A stretch of DNA of 6,139 nucleotides from assembly GCA_043754435.1 (NCBI GenBank), contig JAYUUS010000035.1:1-6139 (forward strand), read 5' to 3'. Source of the DNA: JANNYA01 sp043754435. Its GTDB lineage: Bacteria > Pseudomonadota > Gammaproteobacteria > Xanthomonadales > SZUA-5. A program made the translations under genes and the position numbers. The notes below the pieces were generated by a model. The model was not told the origin of the DNA, ran no database searches, and was given only the letters and a program-made list of their open reading frames with translations. Numbering within the stretch: the first letter of the stretch is position 1; each line of letters begins with the position of its first letter. Shown here piece after piece: positions 1 through 5,563 of this stretch.

Positions 1-350
1 AAGAATCGATCTCGATTCGCTGAAAATGTGCTGTGATGCCAGACTTCTTGATCCATTTCCAGGCCCACAAACCAGCGAAACAACAGGTTGTAGTCCAGCT
101 GCTCCATCAACTGACGCTCACTGCGCACGGTGAACAGCATTTGGATCAACAAGGCCCGTAAGAGCTGCTCCGGTGGAATCGATTCCCGACCGGCGTGGCG
201 GTCGTACATCGCCTCAAAATCCGCATCCATCTTGCGCAAGCACTGATCCACGATGACCCGCAATTTGCGCAGCGGATGACGGTGCGGTATCCGGCAATTC
301 AGCGGCTTGGTTGAGAACAAGGCTGTTTGGGTAAAGTCACGTCCGCGCAT
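1..350 (-). CDS. IS5-family transposase, N-terminal part (runs off the left edge)
   Basis: Reading the minus strand from the ATG at 350-348 gives 116 uninterrupted codons up to the window edge. The product starts MRGRDFTQTALFS and continues with HPLRKLRVIVDQ, SIPPEQLLRALLIQ, VRSERQLMEQLDYNLLFRW and FVGLEMDQEVW. These are the standard N-terminal (DUF772-type) words of IS5/IS4-superfamily transposases, which cut and join element ends with a DDE catalytic domain. That catalytic domain lies beyond the window, so I cannot say whether the enzyme is intact. The start is chosen because family members commonly begin MRG-x-D just before the F-S and HPLR words. No good Shine-Dalgarno is visible, which is common for transposases. 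A weak promoter-like pair on the minus strand (TAGTTA at 407-402, TACAAT at 384-379, 17-base spacer) could drive it, but the match is poor. No stop or frameshift occurs in the visible part. Confidence 0.93.
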   Translation of the reverse strand, partial: MRGRDFTQTALFSTKPLNCRIPHRHPLRKLRVIVDQCLRKMDADFEAMYDRHAGRESIPPEQLLRALLIQMLFTVRSERQLMEQLDYNLLFRWFVGLEMDQEVWHHSTFSANRDRF

Positions 351-393
351 TATAGTCACACCGCTAAAGCAATGAGCTATTGTAGACTATAAT
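349..393. repeat. 9-bp inverted repeat over the transposase start codon
   Basis: ATTATAGTC at 349-357 is the exact reverse complement of GACTATAAT at 385-393, with 27 bases between. In a leftward transcript that begins outside the element, the downstream arm would include the first two bases of the transposase ATG and the bases just before it. The resulting stem could hide the start from ribosomes. Several insertion sequences are known to use such hairpins to block translation from read-through transcripts. That role is inference here, and the repeat could also be a protein-binding site. Confidence 0.5.
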
Positions 394-446
394 TAAGTAA
401 CTAACTATATGTTTTGGGTAGAAAATCAACAGTCTGATAGCGCGTC

Positions 447-1373
447 TTAATCAATCGCCGGTGCGGGGGCCATTACCCGCCAAACACCTATTAGCACAAT
501 GCCCGTGCCAATAAGCTGCAGCAACGACAGGTGTTCGTGCAAAATAAAGTAGCCAAAAAATAGCAGCGAGATCGGCCCCAGCATCGACAGTTGCGAAGTG
601 CGCGCGGCACCGATGGTTTGCACCGAAAACATCGTTAGATAGACCGGAATAATCGTACAAAACAGCGCATTCGCCGCCGACAGCGCGTAAACCGGCCAAG
701 CCAAATGCAGCAAGGGTTGCGTGGCAAACAGGGCAAAGTGCAGGGCGGTCAACAAGGTGGATACACACATTGCGTATGCCACTAAACGCAAGCTGCCTAA
801 GCGCTGCACAAGTTCCCCTGACAAGACTAAATACAGCGCATATGAACAGGCGGCGGCGAAACACAGGCTGCTGCCTAGGACTAGGCTGTTAGTGTTTTCT
901 GCGGCACTTAAACCTGCTTTGGCATTGCTCCAAAATACAATCACGATGCCCAAATAGCTAATAATCAGCGCTTGAACTTGACGTTTGCTGATCGGTTTTT
1001 TTAGCGCGATTAGGCTGATGACCGCGACCAAAGTGGGCGTCAAAAATAGAATCAGGCGCTCCAACGCCGCCGGAATGTATTGCAAACCGGCAAAGTCTAA
1101 AAAACTAGACAGGTAGTAGCCCAAAAACCCGAGCAAAACCACCAAGCCAATATCCCGCCCGCTCAAACTTTGCCCGTTCAAACGCGCGCGGCGCTGTTGT
1201 ATCAGTGCGATGACGCCGAACACTGGCCCCGCAAACGCCAGCCGCAGCGTGATCACGGTCGTGGCATCCACGCCGTAGCGATACATCAATTTCGCCAAAA
1301 TCGCTTTTGCGCTGAATAAAATTGCCGCCAGCGCCGCCAAGATTAAGCCGCCGCGTTCTGAGATTTTGGGCAT
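447..1373 (-). CDS. EamA/DMT-family transporter
   Basis: This 308-residue, very hydrophobic protein has ten likely membrane helices, at about 8-30, 37-57, 73-93, 100-121, 130-149, 161-182, 195-218, 224-246, 258-277 and 282-302. They form two homologous five-helix EamA repeats, the usual plan and length of the drug/metabolite transporter superfamily. The family words are present: ALERLILFLTPTLVAVIS closes helix 4 of the first repeat, and GAARTSQLSMLGPISLLFFG is its counterpart in the second. Such inner-membrane proteins export amino acids, nucleotides or other metabolites. The substrate cannot be read from the sequence. The ATG at 1373 puts helix 1 near residue 8, as expected, although no clear Shine-Dalgarno precedes it. 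The gene follows the PIN gene by 83 bases with no terminator between, so read-through from that pair is possible. Its stop at 447 lies only a few bases from the probable IS edge, so any terminator of its own was displaced or lost. Confidence 0.9.
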   Translation of the reverse strand: MPKISERGGLILAALAAILFSAKAILAKLMYRYGVDATTVITLRLAFAGPVFGVIALIQQRRARLNGQSLSGRDIGLVVLLGFLGYYLSSFLDFAGLQYIPAALERLILFLTPTLVAVISLIALKKPISKRQVQALIISYLGIVIVFWSNAKAGLSAAENTNSLVLGSSLCFAAACSYALYLVLSGELVQRLGSLRLVAYAMCVSTLLTALHFALFATQPLLHLAWPVYALSAANALFCTIIPVYLTMFSVQTIGAARTSQLSMLGPISLLFFGYFILHEHLSLLQLIGTGIVLIGVWRVMAPAPAID

Positions 1374-1456
1374 GGGCGGATTAACGCTGTTAACGGTCGT
1401 GAGTGAGTGAAGATCGCAATTGGTGGTGCTATGTGGGCTGGCGGAAATACGATGAA

Positions 1457-1972
1457 TCAGGCACCCGCCAATGGCATTTGTAAGTTTCGCTGCGCCGGTT
1501 TTTTTAAACGCTCTGGTTCGAAACCTTCTGATAGTAGGATCGCTTGAACTTCCGTGAGCTTTACCTCTCGAAGGCGTCCTAAGTACTTATCTAACGTGCT
1601 TTTGTCGTTAGTTAAGATTGCGCCCAACTTTCTTTGCTGGGTTTGTGCCATTAGCATCGTATCCACTTTTAGATTCCCCCGATCGTCGCCGGGATCATTT
1701 TTGCCAATGGCCTTTTGAAATTGTGCAGCGCGCTTGCCGTCTAACATGTCAAATGTTGCCGGAATCATCGCGAAGCGCAGCGCCACAGGCAAATTTTGGT
1801 TTAGCTCAAACTCCGCTAGAACTAAGGCGGATAAATGCATCGGGATTTTTTCCTTAACGGCAGCGTCAAAATATGCTTTCGCAATTAGGTGCAACGGATC
1901 TTTTTCGTTGGTTAGCCGAATCAAAAACGAGGTGTCTAATAAAATTCCCTGGTGCGATAAACCCTCCGGCAT
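1457..1972 (-). CDS. PIN-domain protein, probable ribonuclease (VapC-like)
   Basis: This 171-residue soluble protein carries the PIN-domain acidic residues in order. D13 is in ILLDTSFLIRL, E54 in ALVLAEFEL, D104 in NLKVDTMLMAQ, and N122-D123 in AILTNDKSTLDKYL. PIN domains bind Mg2+ or Mn2+ with this cluster and cut single-stranded RNA; as VapC toxins they cleave tRNA, rRNA or mRNA. The length is above the usual 130-140 residues. There is an insertion-like stretch at about 70-100 and a tail from about 140 that is rich in charged residues and ends MPLAGA. The ATG at 1972 lies 3 bases after the stop of the 250-residue gene, and an AAGGGG lies 10 bases upstream inside that gene, so the two are almost certainly co-transcribed and perhaps translationally coupled. 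No VapB, Phd or MazE antitoxin of normal size is next to it. The partner gene is therefore the candidate antitoxin or cofactor. A toxin role is inferred; PIN nuclease membership is well supported by the motifs. Confidence 0.88.
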   Translation of the reverse strand: MPEGLSHQGILLDTSFLIRLTNEKDPLHLIAKAYFDAAVKEKIPMHLSALVLAEFELNQNLPVALRFAMIPATFDMLDGKRAAQFQKAIGKNDPGDDRGNLKVDTMLMAQTQQRKLGAILTNDKSTLDKYLGRLREVKLTEVQAILLSEGFEPERLKKPAQRNLQMPLAGA

Positions 1973-1975
1973 GCC

Positions 1976-2728
1976 TTAATGACCCCTTAGTTCTGCAAGC
2001 CATGCATCGGCATCAACAACGCCCGCCCAAGCTTTGGTTCCTTCGGCAACAAAAGCCGCCATCGCTTCAGCGTTAACGTCTGGCTTATAGGGCGTAAACG
2101 CAACAAGTCTATGCCCGCGTAGCTCACCGGTATTGAAGTTTTCTTCTGCGCGAATATGAAGCAAGCGCTCATGGTATAAAAAATTTGCCTGTTCTTGCTG
2201 CAGCAAATCCGCGCTAGTAGCGATGCGAACTTTAGATTTATCCTGCAAATGCAACCAGATTTTTGGCTGTGTGCCACCCGCATGTTCAATGCGGCCAAAC
2301 ATCCAGCGTTCGACTGGATACCAATCGTCATCCAGCGATACTTTGCTTTGTGGCGCTTCGATCTGAAGAATTAACTTAGTATGATGGCGAATCAAAATGT
2401 GTCCACTGGGCACAATCTGTACGATGTCGCGAAGCAAAGTTAGCGCGACACGGCGTGATTCGGTGACTGCCGAATCGTTGCCATTTTGTAGTGCGGTGAA
2501 ATCCGACCAAATGCTTTCATCGCCGTCCAGCGGCTCCTGCGCGACTTCAAACGACCCTTCCGCAATTTCAATGGACTGATCACGCCATTCACCGCGCTTA
2601 CCGGCAACAAATTTCGCTGCTGCCTCTACAAACTTTAGCAACACACGCGCACTGATGTTCGACGGCGAGATTGGCTCGCCATTAAATGCGCCATTAAGTG
2701 ACAGTGTGATGGGTTTGGATGTGTCCAT
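1976..2728 (-). CDS. Unrecognised 250-residue protein paired with a PIN protein
   Basis: I do not recognise this family. The protein is soluble, with no signal peptide or membrane helix. The N-terminus alternates a beta-like stretch (ITLSLNGAF, residues 7-15), a helix (ARVLLKFVEAAAKFVAG, 27-43) and a second strand region (SIEIAEGSFEVAQ, 52-64). A helix follows (RRVALTLLRDIVQ, 92-104). Residues about 110-215 are beta-rich, with hydrophobic strands separated by charged turns (HILIRHH, KLILQIEA, KIWLHLQ, KVRIATS, LLHIRAEENF, HRLVAFTPY), which suggests a small barrel, possibly OB-like. The end is a helical segment closing WAGVVDADAWLAELRGH. The ATG at 2728 is chosen because the first strand starts just after it; the Shine-Dalgarno is weak (CGAG close to the ATG). 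The gene ends 3 bases before the PIN start, so it is very likely its functional partner. It is far larger than a VapB antitoxin (about 70-90 residues). Antitoxin, regulator and RNA-binding partner are all possible; none is proved. Confidence 0.82.
   Translation of the reverse strand: MDTSKPITLSLNGAFNGEPISPSNISARVLLKFVEAAAKFVAGKRGEWRDQSIEIAEGSFEVAQEPLDGDESIWSDFTALQNGNDSAVTESRRVALTLLRDIVQIVPSGHILIRHHTKLILQIEAPQSKVSLDDDWYPVERWMFGRIEHAGGTQPKIWLHLQDKSKVRIATSADLLQQEQANFLYHERLLHIRAEENFNTGELRGHRLVAFTPYKPDVNAEAMAAFVAEGTKAWAGVVDADAWLAELRGH
1983..1988 (-). promoter_or_regulatory. Shine-Dalgarno of the PIN gene, inside the upstream gene
   Basis: Minus-strand AAGGGG lies within the last codons of the 250-residue gene, 10 bases before the PIN ATG. 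The intervening bases contain the upstream stop codon. A ribosome ending the first gene would be positioned to start the second, which fits translational coupling. The spacing is slightly long. Confidence 0.5.
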
Positions 2729-2841
2729 GCGCTCGAGTTTACGCGACGAGGAAGCGTTTGGCGCAGTGAAGTCCGTTAATTTTTATCCAAAACCTAGCTG
2801 CACGATTCCTGCCGACGAATAGATTGAACTCAACGGTTTAC

Positions 2842-2867
2842 TTTGATAGCTTTGACAACTATCCAAA
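2842..2867 (+). promoter_or_regulatory. Possible -35 box inside an imperfect inverted repeat (thrS side)
   Basis: TTTGATAG (2842-2849) and CTATCCAAA (2859-2867) are inverted copies with one extra base in the second arm. They flank CTTTGACAA, which contains a consensus TTGACA at 2852-2857. A repressor site over a promoter would look like this. The lack of a good -10 at the right distance keeps the call weak. Confidence 0.22.
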
Positions 2868-2975
2868 AAGGATGTCTAGCTCGATCAACGATCTGGCGTC
2901 CTCATCACGGGCATATAGGTGCGACATGGCAACTACAAACTTAAATCCTTAGAACTTAACCCCGCTATGCCGATT

Positions 2976-3006
2976 GCACACAGGCCCGCGCGGCCTTTTT
3001 TTGTGC
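2976..3006 (+). terminator. Terminator-like hairpin in the thrS leader (attenuator candidate)
   Basis: AGGCC (2982-2986) and GGCCT (2992-2996) form a perfect GC-rich stem with a CGCGC loop, followed at once by a run of T to 3002. GCACA (2976-2980) can also pair with TGTGC (3002-3006), giving an alternative extended stem. This has the form of an intrinsic terminator pointing toward thrS. No plus-strand gene lies upstream for it to end. It is therefore either a thrS attenuator, if transcription starts before it, or the end of a small RNA. The thrS start lies 58 bases further on. Confidence 0.55.
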
Positions 3007-3053
3007 CTAACTATTTGAAACGACACATCATTTCGCTAACGCGAGACAACTCT

Positions 3054-3057
3054 AGGA
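3054..3057 (+). promoter_or_regulatory. Shine-Dalgarno of thrS
   Basis: AGGA lies 7 bases before the ATG at 3065, the best spacing in the region. It fixes the thrS start, which agrees with the N-terminal TGS domain beginning at residue 1. Confidence 0.75.
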
Positions 3058-3064
3058 TTTATTT

Positions 3065-4981
3065 ATGCCCGTAATTACCTTGCCCGATGGCTCGCAGCGC
3101 AGCCCTGAGGCGCCGCTTTCGATTTTGGATTTTGCTTTAAGTATTGGCCCTGGGCTTGCAAAAGCAGCCCTCGCCGGGAAAGTTGACGGCCGCTTGGTCG
3201 ATCTGAGCTATTTGTTGGATCAAGATGTCAAGCTTGAAATCGTGACTGAAAAACATGGCGATGCGCTGGAAGTGGTGCGCCATTCGACTGCGCACTTGCT
3301 CGCGCAAGCGGTGCAGCGTTTGTACCCGGAAACCCAAGTTACGATTGGCCCGGTCGTGGAAAACGGCTTCTATTATGACTTTAGCCGCAAACTGCCGTTT
3401 GCTGAAGCCGATTTGATCGCCATTGAAGCGGAGATGCAGAAAATCGTCAAGCAAGCGCTGCCGCTGCATCGGCGCGTGCTGGATCGTGACGCCGCTATTG
3501 AGGTGTTTAAAGCCAAAGGCGAAAACTTTAAGGCGTTGATTATTGACGACATTATTCCCGCTGGCGAACAAATATCGCTGTATGGGCAGGGCGATTTTGA
3601 AGATCTATGTCGTGGCCCGCATGTGCCGAATACCAATAAATTAGGCGCTTTCAAGCTGATGAAAGTGGCGGGTGCGTATTGGCGTGGCGATCAGAAAAAC
3701 GAGCAGCTGCAGCGAATTTATGGCACCGCTTGGCTGAACAAAAAAGACTTGGAAGCGTATTTGCATCAGCTGGAAGAAGCCGAAAAGCGCGACCATCGAA
3801 AAATCGGCAAGCAGCTCGGCCTATTTCACATGCAAGAAGAAGCGCCGGGCTTGGTGTTTTGGCACCCGAAAGGCTGGGCGCTATGGCAGGTGATTGAGCA
3901 ATACATGCGCCGCGTCTATGTCGACAATGGTTATGCCGAAGTGCGCGGGCCGCAAATTCTGGATCGCAGCCTGTGGGAAAAATCCGGCCACTGGGATAAT
4001 TACGCGCAAAATATGTTCACCACCGCCAGTGAAAACCGCGAATACGCGGTCAAGCCGATGAACTGCCCAGGCCATATCCAAATCTATAACGCGGGCCTAC
4101 ATTCCTATCGCGATTTACCGCTACGCTTTGGCGAGTTTGGTTCGTGCCATCGCAATGAAGCCAGTGGTGCGCTGCACGGCATCATGCGCGTGCGTGGCTT
4201 TACTCAGGACGATGGCCATGTGTTTTGTACCGAAGACCAGATCCAGTCGGAAGTGGCGGAGTTCGTGGGTTTGCTGCGCCGCGTGTATGCCGATTTTGGC
4301 TTCACCGAAATTATCTACAAGCTGTCCACCCGTCCAGAAAAACGCGTCGGCAGCGATGCCGATTGGGATCGCTCCGAAGCGGCGCTAACGCATGCGCTGG
4401 AAAGCCAGGGCATTGAGTATGTGCTACAGCCCGGTGAAGGCGCGTTTTATGGCCCGAAAATCGAGTTCACCTTAAAAGATAGTTTAGGCCGGCCGTGGCA
4501 GTGCGGCACGATCCAAGTGGATCCGTCCATGCCGGCGCGTTTGGGTGCGGAATATGTGTCCGATGATTCCAGCCGTAAAACCCCGATCATGCTGCACCGT
4601 GCGATTTTAGGTTCGCTTGAACGCTTTATCGGCATTTTGATCGAAAACTATGCCGGTGCTCTGCCCGCTTGGTTAGCGCCCGAACAAGTTGCAGTAATGG
4701 GCATCACCGATGCGCAGGCCGACTATGTCAAAGCCGTGACCGCGCAGCTCAAAGCCAGCGGTTTCCGCGCGATTAGCGATTTGCGCAATGAAAAAGTGGG
4801 CTATAAAGTGCGCGAACATACGCTCAGCAAAATTCCTTACATGCTGGTTGCCGGTGCGCGCGAAGTTGAAGCGCATTCGATTAGCGTGCGCAAACGCACG
4901 GGTGAAGATTTAGGCGTGATGGCAGTAGCGGCGTTTGTGGAGTTGCTGCGGGCGGAGTGTGCGCAGTACTCGCGGAGTTAG
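3065..4981 (+). CDS. thrS: Threonine--tRNA ligase (threonyl-tRNA synthetase)
   Basis: This cytoplasmic class II aminoacyl-tRNA synthetase joins L-threonine to tRNA-Thr using ATP and removes mischarged serine. The protein is 638 residues, close to the 642 of E. coli, and all domains are present. A TGS domain spans about 1-62. The editing domain follows, with H73 and H77 in HSTAHLLAQ and C182 and H186 in CRGPHVP. The catalytic core is at about 240-530, with motif 2 around R363 (GSCHRNEASGALHG) and R375, and motif 3 around MLHRAILGSLERF. The three zinc ligands that select threonine are C334 (MNCPGH), H385 (QDDGHVFC) and H511 (MLHRA). The anticodon-binding domain fills about 537-630 (SDLRNEKVGYKVREHTLSKI). 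The key residues carry the same numbers as in E. coli, so the enzyme should be active and editing-competent. It is followed by a convergent mgtC-like gene, not by infC-rpmI-rplT as in many proteobacteria. Control may act through the leader hairpin at 2976-3006; E. coli ThrRS is known to repress its own mRNA, but no such operator is recognisable here. Confidence 0.99.
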   Translation: MPVITLPDGSQRSPEAPLSILDFALSIGPGLAKAALAGKVDGRLVDLSYLLDQDVKLEIVTEKHGDALEVVRHSTAHLLAQAVQRLYPETQVTIGPVVENGFYYDFSRKLPFAEADLIAIEAEMQKIVKQALPLHRRVLDRDAAIEVFKAKGENFKALIIDDIIPAGEQISLYGQGDFEDLCRGPHVPNTNKLGAFKLMKVAGAYWRGDQKNEQLQRIYGTAWLNKKDLEAYLHQLEEAEKRDHRKIGKQLGLFHMQEEAPGLVFWHPKGWALWQVIEQYMRRVYVDNGYAEVRGPQILDRSLWEKSGHWDNYAQNMFTTASENREYAVKPMNCPGHIQIYNAGLHSYRDLPLRFGEFGSCHRNEASGALHGIMRVRGFTQDDGHVFCTEDQIQSEVAEFVGLLRRVYADFGFTEIIYKLSTRPEKRVGSDADWDRSEAALTHALESQGIEYVLQPGEGAFYGPKIEFTLKDSLGRPWQCGTIQVDPSMPARLGAEYVSDDSSRKTPIMLHRAILGSLERFIGILIENYAGALPAWLAPEQVAVMGITDAQADYVKAVTAQLKASGFRAISDLRNEKVGYKVREHTLSKIPYMLVAGAREVEAHSISVRKRTGEDLGVMAVAAFVELLRAECAQYSRS

Positions 4982-4991
4982 GGGCAACCCA

Positions 4992-5022
4992 TGCGGCTGG
5001 ATTTTTCAGAAATCCAGCCGTA
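4992..5022. terminator. Inverted repeat between convergent thrS and the mgtC-like gene (terminator candidate without T-run)
   Basis: CGGCTGGATTT (4994-5004) and AAATCCAGCCG (5010-5020) are perfect 11-base arms with a 5-base loop, TTCAG. A G-T and a T-A pair extend the stem to 4992-5022. It starts 10 bases after the thrS stop and ends 10 bases before the stop of the opposing gene, the usual place for a bidirectional terminator. Neither strand has a T-run after the stem, so it may act as an mRNA 3'-end stabiliser or a Rho-linked pause instead of a classical intrinsic terminator. Confidence 0.65.
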
Positions 5023-5031
5023 AATCATGCT

Positions 5032-5556
5032 TCAATCGTCGAGCCGATTCACTTCAGTGTCCGTTTGCTGTTTAGGCTTGCTGTCTTTTGTTTGGATCTT
5101 TTTGCGCCATTTTCTATAGGTCGGAAAATTATTGATAGACAGCATCAGATACAACAGCAAGGTCGACCCCACAGCGATCACATAAAACCCAAATGCCACG
5201 GCTACACCTACGGCAGAAATTGCCCAGATATTTGCGGCGGTCGTTAAACCGTTCGCCTCTTGCGTTTGATCATTTTTAATGATCAAACCAGCGCCTAAAA
5301 ATCCTACTCCGGTAATAATATTTGCGACCACCCGCGCGGTCGAATTATTGTCAGCATAGTGTGCAACCACCCCGGTAAATAATGCAGCACCCGCGCACAC
5401 TGCGCCAAAAGTTCGAATACCCGCACTTCTGTTATCACGCTCGCGCTCGTAGCCGACTACGCAGCCCAAAAATGCCGCGACTACAACTTTGGCAACAATG
5501 ATCAGCTCCATTTGTACCTGCATAGACATAATTCCAAATCTAGTTCGAGAAGCCAA
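5032..5556 (-). CDS. MgtC/SapB-family membrane protein
   Basis: This 174-residue inner-membrane protein has about four helices (roughly 17-36, 46-66, 75-93 and 108-140) and the MgtC family words in order: GYERERDNRSAGIRTF (35-50), ITGVGFLGAGLII (81-93) and GLTTAANIW (103-111). MgtC of Salmonella supports growth in low magnesium and inside macrophages and acts on the F1Fo ATP synthase. This protein lacks the C-terminal soluble (ACT-like) domain of that 231-residue protein and ends in a charged tail (RKWRKKIQTKDSK), so it is the short SapB-like form, whose function is less clear. The base usually seen before GLTTAA, an arginine in most relatives, is asparagine here. The TTG start at 5556 is supported by a GAGG 7 bases upstream; ATG codons at residues 10, 12 and 16 are alternatives. 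It lies 21 bases after the RND permease gene and is probably the last gene of that operon. It could help with divalent-cation balance alongside the pump, which is inference. Confidence 0.9.
   Translation of the reverse strand: MASRTRFGIMSMQVQMELIIVAKVVVAAFLGCVVGYERERDNRSAGIRTFGAVCAGAALFTGVVAHYADNNSTARVVANIITGVGFLGAGLIIKNDQTQEANGLTTAANIWAISAVGVAVAFGFYVIAVGSTLLLYLMLSINNFPTYRKWRKKIQTKDSKPKQQTDTEVNRLDD
5264..5288. repeat. Perfect 11-bp palindrome with 3-base loop inside the mgtC-like gene
   Basis: GTTTGATCATT (5264-5274) and AATGATCAAAC (5278-5288) are exact reverse complements around TTT. The element codes for LIIKNDQT, just after the conserved GFLGAG motif. On the leftward mRNA it would form a stem with an AAA loop. 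Its AT-rich centre and perfect symmetry differ from the surrounding coding sequence. Confidence 0.7.
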
Positions 5557-5563
5557 TAATAAA

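Larger units (their letters stand above)
1..440 (-). mobile_element. IS5-family insertion sequence, 5' end (partial; outer boundary approximate)
   Basis: The transposase N-terminus at 1-350 is followed outward by about 90 AT-rich bases that code for nothing. Read on the minus strand, the outermost part is ACTGTTGATTTTCTACCC (432-415). It has the look of an IS terminal inverted repeat, since several IS5-like elements carry a CTGTTGA-type end. The boundary is an estimate: only one end is in the window, so neither the matching repeat nor the target duplication can be compared. The edge must lie between the transposase start and the stop of the transporter gene at 447. Confidence 0.6.
2729..3064. 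other. 336-base intergenic region between divergent genes (thrS leader and upstream region)
   Basis: I find no convincing protein or tRNA gene here. It must hold the promoters of the leftward 250-residue gene and of thrS. On the plus strand there is a perfect TTGACA (2852-2857) lying in the loop of an imperfect inverted repeat, but the bases 17 downstream (TCTAGC) are a poor -10. A 26-codon plus-strand reading frame at 2872-2952 has its ATG directly touching AAGG, which is too close for a ribosome site. A terminator-like hairpin follows at 2976-3006. No clear promoter is visible for the leftward gene. Confidence 0.6.

Noticed and set aside
343..360. TATAAT on the minus strand overlapping the transposase ATG, as a -10 box
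   Set aside because: A start from it would fall inside the coding region, and no -35 lies at a proper distance; the nearest candidate, TTGCTT, has only a 12-base spacer.
721..957. Plus-strand reading frame of 78 codons opposite the transporter
   Set aside because: It is antisense to a clear ten-helix EamA gene, has no recognisable motif or ribosome site, and has the composition expected of a shadow frame.
1381..1393. TTAAC-GCT-GTTAA inverted repeat between the PIN and transporter genes, as a terminator
   Set aside because: The arms are only five AT-rich bases and no T-run follows, so it is too weak to call.
2729..3064. tRNA or other stable RNA gene in the gap before thrS
   Set aside because: No cloverleaf, no GTTCGA-type T-loop and no acceptor stem pairing could be found by reading. 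A small RNA ending at the hairpin cannot be excluded but has no positive evidence.
3137..3571. Minus-strand reading frame of 144 codons inside thrS
   Set aside because: It lies fully opposite the strongly conserved thrS, with no known motif; long antisense frames are common opposite such genes.
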